From Mucilaginibacter sp. dw_454 (lineage in GTDB: Bacteria; Bacteroidota; Bacteroidia; Sphingobacteriales; Sphingobacteriaceae), in contig NZ_JAAVVB010000003.1 of NCBI RefSeq assembly GCF_018449775.1, positions 372,001-436,000 of the forward strand: a stretch of DNA of 64,000 nt, read 5' to 3'. The position numbers and the translations under genes were made by a program. The notes under the pieces were generated by a model. That model had not been told where the DNA came from. It searched no databases and saw only the letters and a program-made list of their open reading frames with translations. Shown here one piece after another: positions 41,566 through 50,563 of this stretch (within the stretch, counting starts at the first letter, position 1; every line of letters begins with the position of its first letter).

Positions 41566-41642
41566 TGTCATAGCGAGCGTAGCGTGGCAATCGCGAATAT
41601 TGCATCCTTGCGATTGTTTCGTCATTCTTCCTCGCAATGACA
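41566..41642. repeat. GTCATTGCGAG palindromic repeat
   Basis: TGTCATAGCGAGCGTAGCGTG with loop CGAATATTGCATCCTTGCG, then TCTTCCTCGCAATGACA. The loop matches 60444-60516 exactly and 14368-14440 in reverse. The right arm has picked up the GAAGAATGACGAAAC variant. Confidence 0.85.
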
Positions 41643-41661
41643 TGAAGAAAAAATTCAACCC

Positions 41662-42657
41662 ATGAAAGCCAACGTACTCGAAGCCCCCGACCAACCCATC
41701 ATCTGGAAAGAAGTTGAAAAACCAACCCTTGCCGCAGGCGAAGTATTAGTAAAAATAAAAGCCGCCGGCTTAAATCGCCGCGACTATTGGATAAGCATTG
41801 GCAAATATGCCGGACTAAAATACCCAACCATTTTAGGATCAGACGGAGCGGGAACGGTTGCCGAAATAGGCGAAGGTGTGGATAACATATGGCTGAACAA
41901 GGAGGTAATTATTAACCCAAGTAATAATTGGGGCGACGATGACAATTACCAGGGCAAAGATTTTAAAATACTGGGACTGCCGGATAACGGCACCTTTGCC
42001 GAATATGTAAAAACCCGGGCCGAGTATTTATATGATAAACCTGCCTATTTGAATTGGGAACAGTCGGCTGCTTTTCCTTTAGCCGGTTTAACCGCTTTCA
42101 GGGCTTTGTTTACTAAGGGTCGGGCTAAAAAGGGAGATACCGTGCTGATATCAGGCGTAGGCGGTGGCACAGGAGCTTTTGCTTTGCAATGGGCCGTGGC
42201 CGCAGGCTGCAAGGTTTTTGTAACCTCGGGCAGTGGCGAAAAGATTGAGCAAGCCAGGCAATTAGGTGCGCAGGCAGGTGTAAATTATAAAGCGCAGGAC
42301 TGGGCAGAAGAGTTGCAACATCTTTCAGGAGGTTTTGATGTGATTATTGATAGCGCGCTGGGCGAAGGCTTTGCCAAATTTGCCGACCTTGCTAAACCCG
42401 GTGGGCGCATAGTTTACTTTGGCGCCACTGCGGGTGATATGCCGGCCATACCGGGACGTAAAGTTTATTGGAAACAACTGCAGATACTAGGAACTACCAT
42501 GGGTACTTCTAAAGATTTCGAAGCGATGCTGGCCTTTATGAATGAGTATCAGATTGTGCCGGTTATAGACGAACTTTTTCCACTGGCCGAAGCGGGCAAA
42601 GCCATCGAAAAGATGGGCACCTCGTCACATTTCGGAAATATCGTCCTCAAAGCATAA
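41662..42657 (+). CDS. MDR-family zinc-type NADPH oxidoreductase
   Basis: 331 residues. The GroES-like domain begins MKANVLEAPDQPIIWKEVEKPTL and contains NRRDYWISIGKYAGLKYP. The Rossmann domain has the NADPH motif ISGVGGGTGAFALQW (~168). The cysteines that would bind structural zinc are not apparent, so it resembles quinone oxidoreductase or YhdH/enoyl-reductase members. The reductase gene follows six bases after the stop, so the two are probably cotranscribed. Substrate unknown. Confidence 0.85.
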   Translation: MKANVLEAPDQPIIWKEVEKPTLAAGEVLVKIKAAGLNRRDYWISIGKYAGLKYPTILGSDGAGTVAEIGEGVDNIWLNKEVIINPSNNWGDDDNYQGKDFKILGLPDNGTFAEYVKTRAEYLYDKPAYLNWEQSAAFPLAGLTAFRALFTKGRAKKGDTVLISGVGGGTGAFALQWAVAAGCKVFVTSGSGEKIEQARQLGAQAGVNYKAQDWAEELQHLSGGFDVIIDSALGEGFAKFADLAKPGGRIVYFGATAGDMPAIPGRKVYWKQLQILGTTMGTSKDFEAMLAFMNEYQIVPVIDELFPLAEAGKAIEKMGTSSHFGNIVLKA

Positions 42658-42663
42658 AGCCTG

Positions 42664-43677
42664 ATGCTGCAATTAAGGGTCGAAGCTATTAAATGGGAAA
42701 CTGCCGACACCGCCACTTTTTACCTGGCCGGGATCTCCGGTAAACAAATCGGTTATAAGGCCGGTCAGTTTATTACGCTGGTGTTTACGCATCATGATGA
42801 AGAGATCCGGCGGTCATATTCGCTAAGTTCATCGCCCGACGAAAGCCGGTTAGCCATCACCATAAGGCGTATTGCCAATGGCGAGATCTCGCGTTTTATG
42901 CTCACTAAGATAAAGGTTGGCGATATATTGAATGCGGTTGAACCAGCAGGGCGATTTACGATGACCGATTTCAAAACGCAAAAGGATATCGTATTCTTTG
43001 CTGCGGGTAGTGGGATAGTACCAGTGTTTTCTCAATTGAAATATATCCTTCATCGCAACGGCGAAAGCAAGCTTACCGTATTTTACAGCAGTCAGGATCA
43101 ATCGTCTGTTTTATTTGCTGATGAATTAAATGGATTACAAAGCCAGCATCCCGACAGATTAAAAATTAAACACCTTTTAAGCAGCGAAGGAAAACGTTTA
43201 AACAATGTAAACCTGGAGCAACTGGTAAAACAACAGGCGAAGTTTGATCTGAACCGGGCTGAGTTTTACCTCTGCGGACCATTTGCCTACATGCGCATGG
43301 TGCGGTTGACCTTATTATTTATGGGGCTGGATAACACGCAGATTCGCAAAGAGAATTTTGTGCTGGAGACGGTGCCGGTAACGGCGGACTATATCAATTA
43401 CCCGCCGCGTTATATCCGCATAAAATTTAATAATGAAGTGCACGATTTGATGGTAGGCGAGAACCAGACCATTCTGCAGGCCGCGCTTCAAAACAACCTG
43501 CAACTGCCTTATAGCTGCCGCGCAGGCATCTGCTCGGCCTGTACCGCAACGTGTGCCAGCGGCAAAATAGCTATGTCGGTTAATGATGTTTTGACCGATT
43601 TGGATTTGTCGCATGGCCTGATACTTACCTGCACCGGGCATCCGGTAAGTGATGATGTGGTGATTGAGTTTTTGTAG
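42664..43677 (+). CDS. Ferredoxin-NADP reductase-type flavoprotein with 2Fe-2S domain
   Basis: 337 residues. FAD-binding barrel (~1-100: KAGQFITL, RRSYSLSSSP), NAD(P) domain (~105-235: VFFAAGSGIVPVFSQ; FYLCGPFAYMRMV) and a plant-type 2Fe-2S domain (~250-337) with CRAGICSACTATC plus Cys in LILTCTGHP. It resembles PaaE/HCP reductases that pass electrons from NAD(P)H to an oxygenase or other partner. The electron acceptor is not in the window. It is coupled to the upstream MDR gene. Confidence 0.9.
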   Translation: MLQLRVEAIKWETADTATFYLAGISGKQIGYKAGQFITLVFTHHDEEIRRSYSLSSSPDESRLAITIRRIANGEISRFMLTKIKVGDILNAVEPAGRFTMTDFKTQKDIVFFAAGSGIVPVFSQLKYILHRNGESKLTVFYSSQDQSSVLFADELNGLQSQHPDRLKIKHLLSSEGKRLNNVNLEQLVKQQAKFDLNRAEFYLCGPFAYMRMVRLTLLFMGLDNTQIRKENFVLETVPVTADYINYPPRYIRIKFNNEVHDLMVGENQTILQAALQNNLQLPYSCRAGICSACTATCASGKIAMSVNDVLTDLDLSHGLILTCTGHPVSDDVVIEFL

Positions 43678-43689
43678 GGAAATATTAAA

Positions 43690-43736
43690 ACCGTCATGCC
43701 GTCCCGATAGCTATCGGGATTGTTTCGGCATCCCAA
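43690..43736. repeat. GTCATGCCG...CGGCATCCC repeat
   Basis: CCGTCATGCCGTCCCGATAGC, then the self-complementary CCCGATAGCTATCGGG, then TTTCGGCATCCCA. A variant of the GTCATGCTGAAC family after the reductase stop. Confidence 0.7.
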
Positions 43737-43779
43737 ATGCTAGATATGTTAATTATTACCGTTAATGTAGTCGCTTTAT

Positions 43780-44226
43780 TAGCTTATCGCTTGGTGACGC
43801 TCAATTGCCGCTAAGGCTGTGTCTTTTGTCTTGATACAAAAGGCACCAAAAAATCAAGTCAGCAAAAACCTTCCCCCCACAGGCCAGACTCCCAGGCCCG
43901 GTTTGCTGACAGGCCATTGCGCGCTTTTTTGGTTCTTCACTGTTTGCAGAATCTACAATAGAACCGAATGTCAGACGCAGAGCTTCAGGCGAAGCCGATA
44001 AAACAATGGTGGCCCTGTGCGGCTGCAGGGCTGTCGGGAATGTTGCCTGAAGCGCGGGACTTGTGCTACAAAGGCGGCAACAGGCCCCTGCCCAGGTTTT
44101 ATCGGTTTGCAGCGCAAAGGCCCTGAGCGAAAGAAGCCTTGCGACTGACTTGATTTTTTGTTACTTTTTCATCAAGGAAAAAGTAATGGGCCCTAGCGGC
44201 CAAGAGCGCTATAAGAGCGATAAGCT
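43780..44226. repeat. Long dispersed element with inverted arms (copy B)
   Basis: The left arm has GCTTATCGC, CTCAATTGCCGCTAAGGCT, CTTTTGTCTTGATACAAAAGG and AAATCAAGTCAGC. The right arm has GACTTGATTTTTTG, TACTTTTTCATCAAGG, AGGGCCCTAGCGG-like and GAGCGATAAGC. The interior (~43965-44060) is the reverse complement of ~2832-2935 of copy A, including GCCGCACA, TGTTGCCTGAAGCG and GACAGCCCTGCAGCC blocks. So copy B is inverted relative to A. Neither copy has a credible ORF. It fills the 593-base gap before the next gene. Confidence 0.8.
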
Positions 44227-44270
44227 AAACAAGCGATATATACCCGCACTTAGCAACAAAGCCTACACCC

Positions 44271-44588
44271 TTACCCAATCAAATCAAAAACCCTTTGCAT
44301 ATGCATCGCCTCATCCATGGCATCTTTCAAATCATCCCACTCATCCTCAGTAAAAGAGAAATTGATATGATCGACCGGGGTTTTCAGGATGGCGCGTTCC
44401 TGTCCGTCGGGGAACAGGTGCGAGCGGTCGTCAAAGTCAAGATCACCTATAAACTTCCTAAAGTCGGCAAACTGCTGAGGTGTAAAGTTGAGTAGCAGGT
44501 TGCTTTGCCAGACGTTGAGGGTTTTGCATTGCAGGCACTGGCTTACCACGGTACGCCCACGCTGACTTAAGGTTTTTGCTTCGCACAT
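44271..44588 (-). CDS. Small cysteine-containing protein, DUF6686-like
   Basis: 105 residues. A CLQC motif at residues ~18-21 and an acidic C-terminus (FTEDEWDDLKDAMDEAMHMQ). The order CxxC then WQSNLLLNFTPQQFADF resembles a small Bacteroidota family I recall as DUF6686, often beside iron-uptake genes. It follows the PepSY gene by 27 bases on the same strand, so it is the third gene of a receptor-PepSY-small-protein operon. A metal-related role is inference. Confidence 0.65.
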   Translation of the reverse strand: MCEAKTLSQRGRTVVSQCLQCKTLNVWQSNLLLNFTPQQFADFRKFIGDLDFDDRSHLFPDGQERAILKTPVDHINFSFTEDEWDDLKDAMDEAMHMQRVFDLIG

Positions 44589-44615
44589 ATTATATATAAG
44601 TTAGATGAATGATTG

Positions 44616-45782
44616 CTATTTCATAGCCACTTGTTTATGTGTACGCCGATGCACTACTTGCTTCACTTTCTTGCCCTTAGACTTGCTGCGCTTACCCCAC
44701 CAGATCACAAACCCGGTTATGGGCAGGCTGGCACAAATGAGACTTGCCAAAAAAGCGATGATCTTGCCGGTAAGCCCCAGGATCTGGCCCACGTGGATGT
44801 CGTAGTTCATGTCGTTGAGCTTCAGGCCCGCGCTCTTGCTTTGGTGCATTAACACCTTCAATAGCTTAGCCGAGAATTGGTCGAACTCATAGCTGTCGCT
44901 CTTATAATAATGCAGCGGCGTATAGTAGGCGTTAATGGTGACGGTGTTGGCGGCCTTCTTACTATCGCCATATAGAACAAACATGCCGGCCTGCGGCGAA
45001 TGTTGCCTGGCATAAAGGTAACTCTTGTCCCAACTGTTGATGGTTGTTTGAGGTTTATGCAGCGAGTCGGATACCGGGATGCGTTCTTCATTAGCATAGG
45101 TTTTACCCAGGTTGGCGGTTTTGTTGATGCCTTTGGTTACCCAATCGAAACAAATGGATAAGCCTGTGAAAGCCAAGATCAAAGCAATACTACATGCATA
45201 AAAGCCCAGCACATTATGCAAGTCATAATTAACCCGCCGCCAGCGGCCATTCCATTTTATAGTGAAGCTGCGCTTGCGGTCGCTTTTGCGTTTGGGCCAC
45301 CAAAGGATGATGCCGGTTATCATCAGCACCACAAATATTACTACAGACCAGCCCACAATCTGCCCGCCAACAGCCGGAGGCAGCAACAGGTATAAGTGGA
45401 TGTATTCGACAATGACAAAGAAGTTACGGTCTATATTCTCATCATGCAAGAACCTGCCGCTATAGGGGTTAAGGTAGATGTAACGCGAGCCTAGTTTTGG
45501 TACCGTCATCATTACTATTGCCGGTCGGTCATTACCGTAGTAGCCTATTACCGGATTCTTTTCGGCGGTAGGGTAGTATTCAAAAGCAATTTGCTGCAGC
45601 TGCGATGGTAGCAGGAACGGCTTCTGTTCAATAGCGACCTTGCGATAGTCGCAAAGTGCATCCTGGATCTCGTCCTGGAACACATACAGGCAGCCGGTAA
45701 TACTCACAATAACCACCACCAGCCCGGATATAAACCCGAGCCAGCGATGGATAAACAGTATGGTCTTCTTTAATGGACTCAT
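44616..45782 (-). CDS. PepSY-associated membrane protein, siderophore-uptake type
   Basis: 388 residues with four predicted membrane helices, first in IHRWLGFISGLVVVIVSITGCLYVFQDEI, then near 140 (VGWSVVIFVVLMITGIILWWP), 190 and 350. Conserved His residues in HRWLGF and NVLGFYACSIALILAFTGL suit heme or metal handling. Such proteins neighbour TonB siderophore receptors and are proposed reductases for iron release. It lies seven bases after the receptor gene. The basic C-terminus (KRSKSKGKKVKQ) lies cytoplasmic. Confidence 0.9.
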   Translation of the reverse strand: MSPLKKTILFIHRWLGFISGLVVVIVSITGCLYVFQDEIQDALCDYRKVAIEQKPFLLPSQLQQIAFEYYPTAEKNPVIGYYGNDRPAIVMMTVPKLGSRYIYLNPYSGRFLHDENIDRNFFVIVEYIHLYLLLPPAVGGQIVGWSVVIFVVLMITGIILWWPKRKSDRKRSFTIKWNGRWRRVNYDLHNVLGFYACSIALILAFTGLSICFDWVTKGINKTANLGKTYANEERIPVSDSLHKPQTTINSWDKSYLYARQHSPQAGMFVLYGDSKKAANTVTINAYYTPLHYYKSDSYEFDQFSAKLLKVLMHQSKSAGLKLNDMNYDIHVGQILGLTGKIIAFLASLICASLPITGFVIWWGKRSKSKGKKVKQVVHRRTHKQVAMK

Positions 45783-45789
45783 ATAAAAG

Positions 45790-48159
45790 CTAGAACCTGT
45801 AAGCCAAAGTCGCGCGTAAATTGCGGGGGGCCTCTGCCTGCCAGTTGTAAACCGGGCCGCTACTGGTGCTTAAGTAATCTTCATGTCCGCCTGAGATCAG
45901 ATAAGCATTAAGCAAGTTGTTGACGTTAAGCGCCAGGCTGTAACGCTGATATTGGTAAGACGCACCGGCATCTAAACGGAAATAATTAGGCATGTCCAAC
46001 GGGCCGCTTAAGCTCCATGGCCTGCGGTCAAACTGGTACATATATCCTGCTGACAAGCCCAAACCCTTCACCGCGCCTTCCTGGAAACGGTAGGTTAACC
46101 AACCGTTCGATACATGTTTAGCGAAACCTGGTACCGGCTGGCCAACATTAGCCGGGTTAATATCTTTAGAAATTTTTGAATCAGTGTAAGCGTAATTGAT
46201 CATTAAGCTTAAACCGGTCGTGATCTCACCTCGGGCATCAAACTCAATACCCTGCGTTTTGGTTTGGCCCAGCTGCAACACAAAGTTGGTGTTCGAAGTG
46301 CCATGCGTATCAGGGTCTGCTACCAACTGGTTGTTTTTCAATATCTGGTAAGCGGATATAGAGGTGCTCCATTTACCGCCAAACCAATCGCGTTTAGCAC
46401 CTAGCTCATAGTTATTGCCCGTAAGCGGTTTAACTTGCGCGCCGCCATAGATAGTACCTGTCTGGGCCACAAAAGCCTGGTCGTACACACCATAAAAAGA
46501 AGTGTTATTATCTAACGAATAGCTTAAGCCAACACGTGGTGTAAGCTTTCTGCTGGTGGCATCACCTGCATAGACATCAGTGGTAGCTATATGTGTAAAG
46601 CGACCTGCTAGAGTCAAGCGCAGTTGCTGGTTAAAGAAACCCAGCTCGTCTTGCACGTAGGCAGACTGATATTTTTCTGTCGACAAGCCACCTGCACCAC
46701 GTACGCTTAAAGGTTCTGACCGGTCAAACGGAGCCCAGGTTACCGCGGCGTTATTTGGGTGGTAAATGTTGAATGGTATAACCGGATCTAATGATCTTGA
46801 TTGGTTATAATCAGCAACATAGTACTTATCGCCAATATCAACCCCTCCCAAAATACGGTGAACAATGGCACCGGTGCCAAACTCGCCATTAACAAATGCC
46901 TGGCCAAATTTATTGCGGTTTAGCGCATCCCAAAGCCCAAGGCTACGGTCGACATTGCCATTGGTGCTAATGCTGTCTATCCAATAACTATAACCAACTT
47001 GCTTGTAATTGAAGTAGGCACCCTGAACGGTAGCTTTCCATTTGTCACTGAACTTATGCTCATAAGTCAGGTAAGCACTGTTGTCATAAATGTTTGATGC
47101 AGGCGAGTTAGATGGTGCCATGGTAAAATCGCGCGGCAAGTCTTTATAACCTTTGGTTGAGAATAGGTAAGCCGTACCAAAAGCGTTCATGCGTTGGAAT
47201 TGGTAGGTGTATTCTGCAGTCAGCGTGTTCTTATCATCAAACTTGTAGCGCAGTACCGGCGCAACGTCAAAACGATTGGTAAAATCATATGGTCTATATG
47301 ATTTTGCTTCCTGGCCCATTAGGTTTAAGCGATATTGTAGTTTGCCGTCTTTAGTTAAGATACCGTCAAAATCTGCCGTACCACGGTAGGTATCAAAGCT
47401 GCCAGTGGTAAATTCAAATGCTTCGTGTGTGCCACCGGTAGGTTTTTTGGTAACCACGTTGTAAAAGCCAGACGGGTTGCCATTAGCCAGCATAAAACCA
47501 GCCGGACCTTTAACAAACTCTATACGATCTACAAACGACATATCCTCGCTCAACGGACCCCAGGTGGCTTCGATGTTCATGCCGTTTCTGAAAGCGGCAA
47601 TCCTGTCGCCGCGACCATAGATCAACGCGTAGTTCCCCCAGTGTTCTTGCTGAACCAGTCCGCTCACATTACGCGACACGCCTTCCAGCATGTTGGTGAT
47701 TTGCTCGTCTTTGATCTGGTCGGCAGTAACCACCTGGATGTTTTGCGGAACCTGTAGCAGTGGCTCACCCAAGCGCAGACTAGGCGAAGGGTTATCAACC
47801 TTCAAGTTCCGCCTCCGGTCTGATATCGCCACCTCGTTTAACTGGTTAGCGCTTTCAGACAAGTTAAAGTCGACATTAATAACAGTTCCGGCAGTAGCAG
47901 TAATTTGTTTTTCTTCGGTAGATAAACCAACCGCACTAACCTTAAGCGTATAGCTACCCGGTTTGATTTTGTTGAATTGAAAATGACCGTCAGCATCGGT
48001 AGTAGTACCCAAGCTGGTATTTTTAATACTTACTGTTACAGACTCGACAGGTTTGCCGTCCGAACTGTTTACGGTGCCTTTTATAATTGCGTTATGCTGT
48101 GCATATACTTGAGCAATGCTCAACATAAAAAGGGTGAGGGAAAGTAGGGTTTTGTTCAT
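45790..48159 (-). CDS. TonB-dependent siderophore receptor
   Basis: 789 residues. Signal peptide ends at VYA (~residue 20). A CarboxypepD_reg-like domain (~25-110: IIKGTVNSSDGKPVESVTV) precedes the plug (VPQNIQVVTADQIKDEQI) and the 22-strand barrel. It ends in LRATLAYRF with a C-terminal Phe for outer-membrane insertion. The plug domain INMLEGVSRNVSGL and the FYNVVTKKPTGG motif are those of ferric siderophore receptors. The Fur-type operator is not evident upstream. It heads an iron-uptake operon with the PepSY gene. Confidence 0.92.
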   Translation of the reverse strand: MNKTLLSLTLFMLSIAQVYAQHNAIIKGTVNSSDGKPVESVTVSIKNTSLGTTTDADGHFQFNKIKPGSYTLKVSAVGLSTEEKQITATAGTVINVDFNLSESANQLNEVAISDRRRNLKVDNPSPSLRLGEPLLQVPQNIQVVTADQIKDEQITNMLEGVSRNVSGLVQQEHWGNYALIYGRGDRIAAFRNGMNIEATWGPLSEDMSFVDRIEFVKGPAGFMLANGNPSGFYNVVTKKPTGGTHEAFEFTTGSFDTYRGTADFDGILTKDGKLQYRLNLMGQEAKSYRPYDFTNRFDVAPVLRYKFDDKNTLTAEYTYQFQRMNAFGTAYLFSTKGYKDLPRDFTMAPSNSPASNIYDNSAYLTYEHKFSDKWKATVQGAYFNYKQVGYSYWIDSISTNGNVDRSLGLWDALNRNKFGQAFVNGEFGTGAIVHRILGGVDIGDKYYVADYNQSRSLDPVIPFNIYHPNNAAVTWAPFDRSEPLSVRGAGGLSTEKYQSAYVQDELGFFNQQLRLTLAGRFTHIATTDVYAGDATSRKLTPRVGLSYSLDNNTSFYGVYDQAFVAQTGTIYGGAQVKPLTGNNYELGAKRDWFGGKWSTSISAYQILKNNQLVADPDTHGTSNTNFVLQLGQTKTQGIEFDARGEITTGLSLMINYAYTDSKISKDINPANVGQPVPGFAKHVSNGWLTYRFQEGAVKGLGLSAGYMYQFDRRPWSLSGPLDMPNYFRLDAGASYQYQRYSLALNVNNLLNAYLISGGHEDYLSTSSGPVYNWQAEAPRNLRATLAYRF

Positions 48160-48232
48160 TGTGTTTATTTAGACTAATTATAAATAATGGTCAAATATAG
48201 AAATGATTTTCAAAACCGGTCAGAAAAAAAAC

Positions 48233-48263
48233 AAAAAAAGGCGAGCCTGAACAGGATCGCCTT
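48233..48263 (-). terminator. Terminator of the BstA-like gene
   Basis: On the minus strand GGCGATCCTG pairs with CAGGCTCGCC (one mismatch either side), followed by seven T residues. Confidence 0.8.
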
Positions 48264-48288
48264 GATAATGAAAGTATAAAGGTTCGAA

Positions 48289-48825
48289 TTAAAACCCGGT
48301 TACAGTATTGGTAATATGCGCCAGGTGATGTTGGCTATGCCAGGCATAAAGCGCCAGGTTGCGTTTTAAAGTGATTTCTGCTCCGGTTTCAGGATGGATA
48401 AAATGACGGTTCCATTGCTCGTCAGTGAAGCTTTCAAACAAAGCCACCAGGTGCTGATGGATACCTTCCAGCATAATCAAAGAGGACTCAATTGGAAGTT
48501 TATAATCTGCCAGCTGCGCCCATTTTACTTGATCATAAGCTTTAATAGTAGGTGTATCCTCAGTCAGTGCCCATTTAAAACGGATGATCGAATTCATGTG
48601 ACTATCGGCCACATGATGTACCACTTGCCTGATGGTCCAGCCACCCGGGCGATACTGCGTTGCTAATTGCTCGTCTGTTAATCCTGTTACGGCCGTGCGC
48701 ATCTTTGCGGGCAGCTCGCGGATTACATTTATCCAGCCTTGTATAGCTTCCGGGCTATAAGTTTCGGGGATAACAAATTTCCCGACAGGATATTGTAATG
48801 GGTCGATAGTTTGGGTAGTGCTCAT
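48289..48825 (-). CDS. YfiT/BstA-like metal-dependent transferase (DinB superfamily)
   Basis: 178 residues of the four-helix DinB fold. Metal-ligand histidines lie in VHHVADSHMNSI (~67-74) and WHSQHHLAHI (~160-169). It follows the BstA/YfiT pattern (YPVGKFVIPETYS; RPGGWTIRQVVHH). In Firmicutes BstA transfers bacillithiol to electrophiles. Whether this organism makes bacillithiol is not visible here. Co-directional with and eight bases after the amidase gene. Confidence 0.85.
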   Translation of the reverse strand: MSTTQTIDPLQYPVGKFVIPETYSPEAIQGWINVIRELPAKMRTAVTGLTDEQLATQYRPGGWTIRQVVHHVADSHMNSIIRFKWALTEDTPTIKAYDQVKWAQLADYKLPIESSLIMLEGIHQHLVALFESFTDEQWNRHFIHPETGAEITLKRNLALYAWHSQHHLAHITNTVTGF

Positions 48826-48833
48826 GGATTTTG

Positions 48834-50513
48834 TTAAAATGCCAAATTTGGGTGTTTTTTATGAAAGTTTGTTGCCTGCTGATAAATTCTGGCGGCCTCC
48901 AGCGTTTTACCCTCACCAAAAAGCTGACCCATAAAAGTGATGCTTTTTGGCCTGCCCTCTTTGTTAAAGCCATTAGGTAACACTACACATGGGTTGCCGG
49001 TTAGGTTGGTTAAACTTAAATTATAACTATAAAAGGTAGGGGTGATGTAAATGTCCAGCCCTTTTAATCTTTCATACCATTGCTGAATCAGCAAAGTACG
49101 TGCACGGCTTTCCTGGATATACTCAACCGCCGGCACCAATTGTGCAGCGCGAAAAATATTTGGCCAGGCATATTTGCCCTGCTGCGCCAGCATATCGTCT
49201 TTATGATTCAGTACCAGCTCCTGGAAAGCGGCACCGGCTTCAACATTTAACATATTGGTTATGGGGCCTATCGGCAAATCAGGTTTTTGGATCGGGATCA
49301 GTTCGGCGCCAAGTTCTTTTAGTTTAACCAAAGTGAGCGAGTCATTAGTTTTATTATCATATCGGTTATCAAACGATTCTTTTGTATAGCCAATTTTCCA
49401 ACCTTTAAGTGAAGTTATAGTGCCGTTGTAATTAAATGGGGCAGCTATGGTGCTTAAATCCTTAGCGTCGGTACCTTGTATCGCATTAAAAACTATGGCG
49501 CAATCTTCAACACTACGGGTTATTGGCCCCAGCTTGTCCATGCTCCAGCTTAAAGCCATAGCCCCATATTTGCTAACGCGACCAAACGACGGACGCAAGC
49601 CGGTATCGCCACACTCTGTCGACGGCGATACTATCGACCCCAAAGTTTCAGACCCGATAGCAAAAGGCAAACATCCAGCGCTGACCGTTGATGCCGGTCC
49701 GGCTGATGATCCGCTCGAGCCGCGGGTAATGTCCCAGGGGTTACGCGTCATCCCGCCAAACCAGGTATCGCCCATGGCTAACTCGCCAAGTGTTAGTTTA
49801 GCAACCAATACAGCACCGGCATCATGCAGGCGTTTTACCACGGTTGCGTCGATACCTAAATGTTGCTCTTTATAAGGCAATGCACCGAAGGTTGTTTTTG
49901 AAGCTGCAGTTGAAAGCAGGTCTTTAACCCCATAAGGAATACCTTGCAGTACACCCCGGTATTTGCCTGCTTTGATCTCGGCATCGGCTTGTGCGGCTTC
50001 TTTAAGTGCTTGCTCTTCGGTAAAGTCGACCACAAAAAGCAATTTCGAGTTGTATTTTTTTAGCCTGTCTATATAAAATTTAGTCAGTTCGACAGAAGTA
50101 ATTTGCCGGGTGCGCAGCAATTCGCTTAACTGGCGGATGGTATAAAAAGCCAGGTCGTTTTTATCTGCAGGTAATTTAACCGGGCTTATTGCCGATAGTT
50201 TGAAACCATTGCTTTTATCCTGATTGATGAAGCCTACCGGTACCGGGTTAAAAATCAATGACGGCACTACACTGTTGGGTAGGTGTAATTTACGTATGGC
50301 CTGGTAGTCGCGCGCACGATCATTTAAGGTGCTTAGCATGGAGTCGCGCTGCGCGGGTGTAAAATCAATACCGATAATTTTTTCGGCAGACGCTATAATT
50401 TCAACCGTAATAGCGCTCGATTGAACTTGATTCCACGCAAATCCACCCAAAATAAAACTCGCCAGAAGGCTTAACGGTAAAATACCATACTTCAACGAAG
50501 AATTTTTTGCCAT
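48834..50513 (-). CDS. Exported amidase, amidase-signature family
   Basis: 559 residues. A membrane/signal-like N-terminus (ILPLSLLASFILGGFAWN) is followed by ~120 extra residues before the amidase-signature core. The catalytic Ser-cis-Ser-Lys triad is recognisable: Lys in YGVKDLLST (~197), RGSSGSSAGPASTVSAG (~270-286) and GSETLGSIVSP. It would hydrolyse an amide outside the cytoplasm. The substrate is not predictable. It is not a GatA paralogue because it has an export signal and lacks gatB/C neighbours. Confidence 0.88.
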   Translation of the reverse strand: MAKNSSLKYGILPLSLLASFILGGFAWNQVQSSAITVEIIASAEKIIGIDFTPAQRDSMLSTLNDRARDYQAIRKLHLPNSVVPSLIFNPVPVGFINQDKSNGFKLSAISPVKLPADKNDLAFYTIRQLSELLRTRQITSVELTKFYIDRLKKYNSKLLFVVDFTEEQALKEAAQADAEIKAGKYRGVLQGIPYGVKDLLSTAASKTTFGALPYKEQHLGIDATVVKRLHDAGAVLVAKLTLGELAMGDTWFGGMTRNPWDITRGSSGSSAGPASTVSAGCLPFAIGSETLGSIVSPSTECGDTGLRPSFGRVSKYGAMALSWSMDKLGPITRSVEDCAIVFNAIQGTDAKDLSTIAAPFNYNGTITSLKGWKIGYTKESFDNRYDNKTNDSLTLVKLKELGAELIPIQKPDLPIGPITNMLNVEAGAAFQELVLNHKDDMLAQQGKYAWPNIFRAAQLVPAVEYIQESRARTLLIQQWYERLKGLDIYITPTFYSYNLSLTNLTGNPCVVLPNGFNKEGRPKSITFMGQLFGEGKTLEAARIYQQATNFHKKHPNLAF

Positions 50514-50563
50514 AAGTAAAAGGTTTGGTCTAAATTAGCGTTTTATCAGTGTTTATTTGGCAG

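Noticed and set aside
44063-44353. 96-codon frame after the ferredoxin reductase
   Set aside because: It is built from the right arm of the second long element and runs into the small DUF6686-like gene on the other strand.
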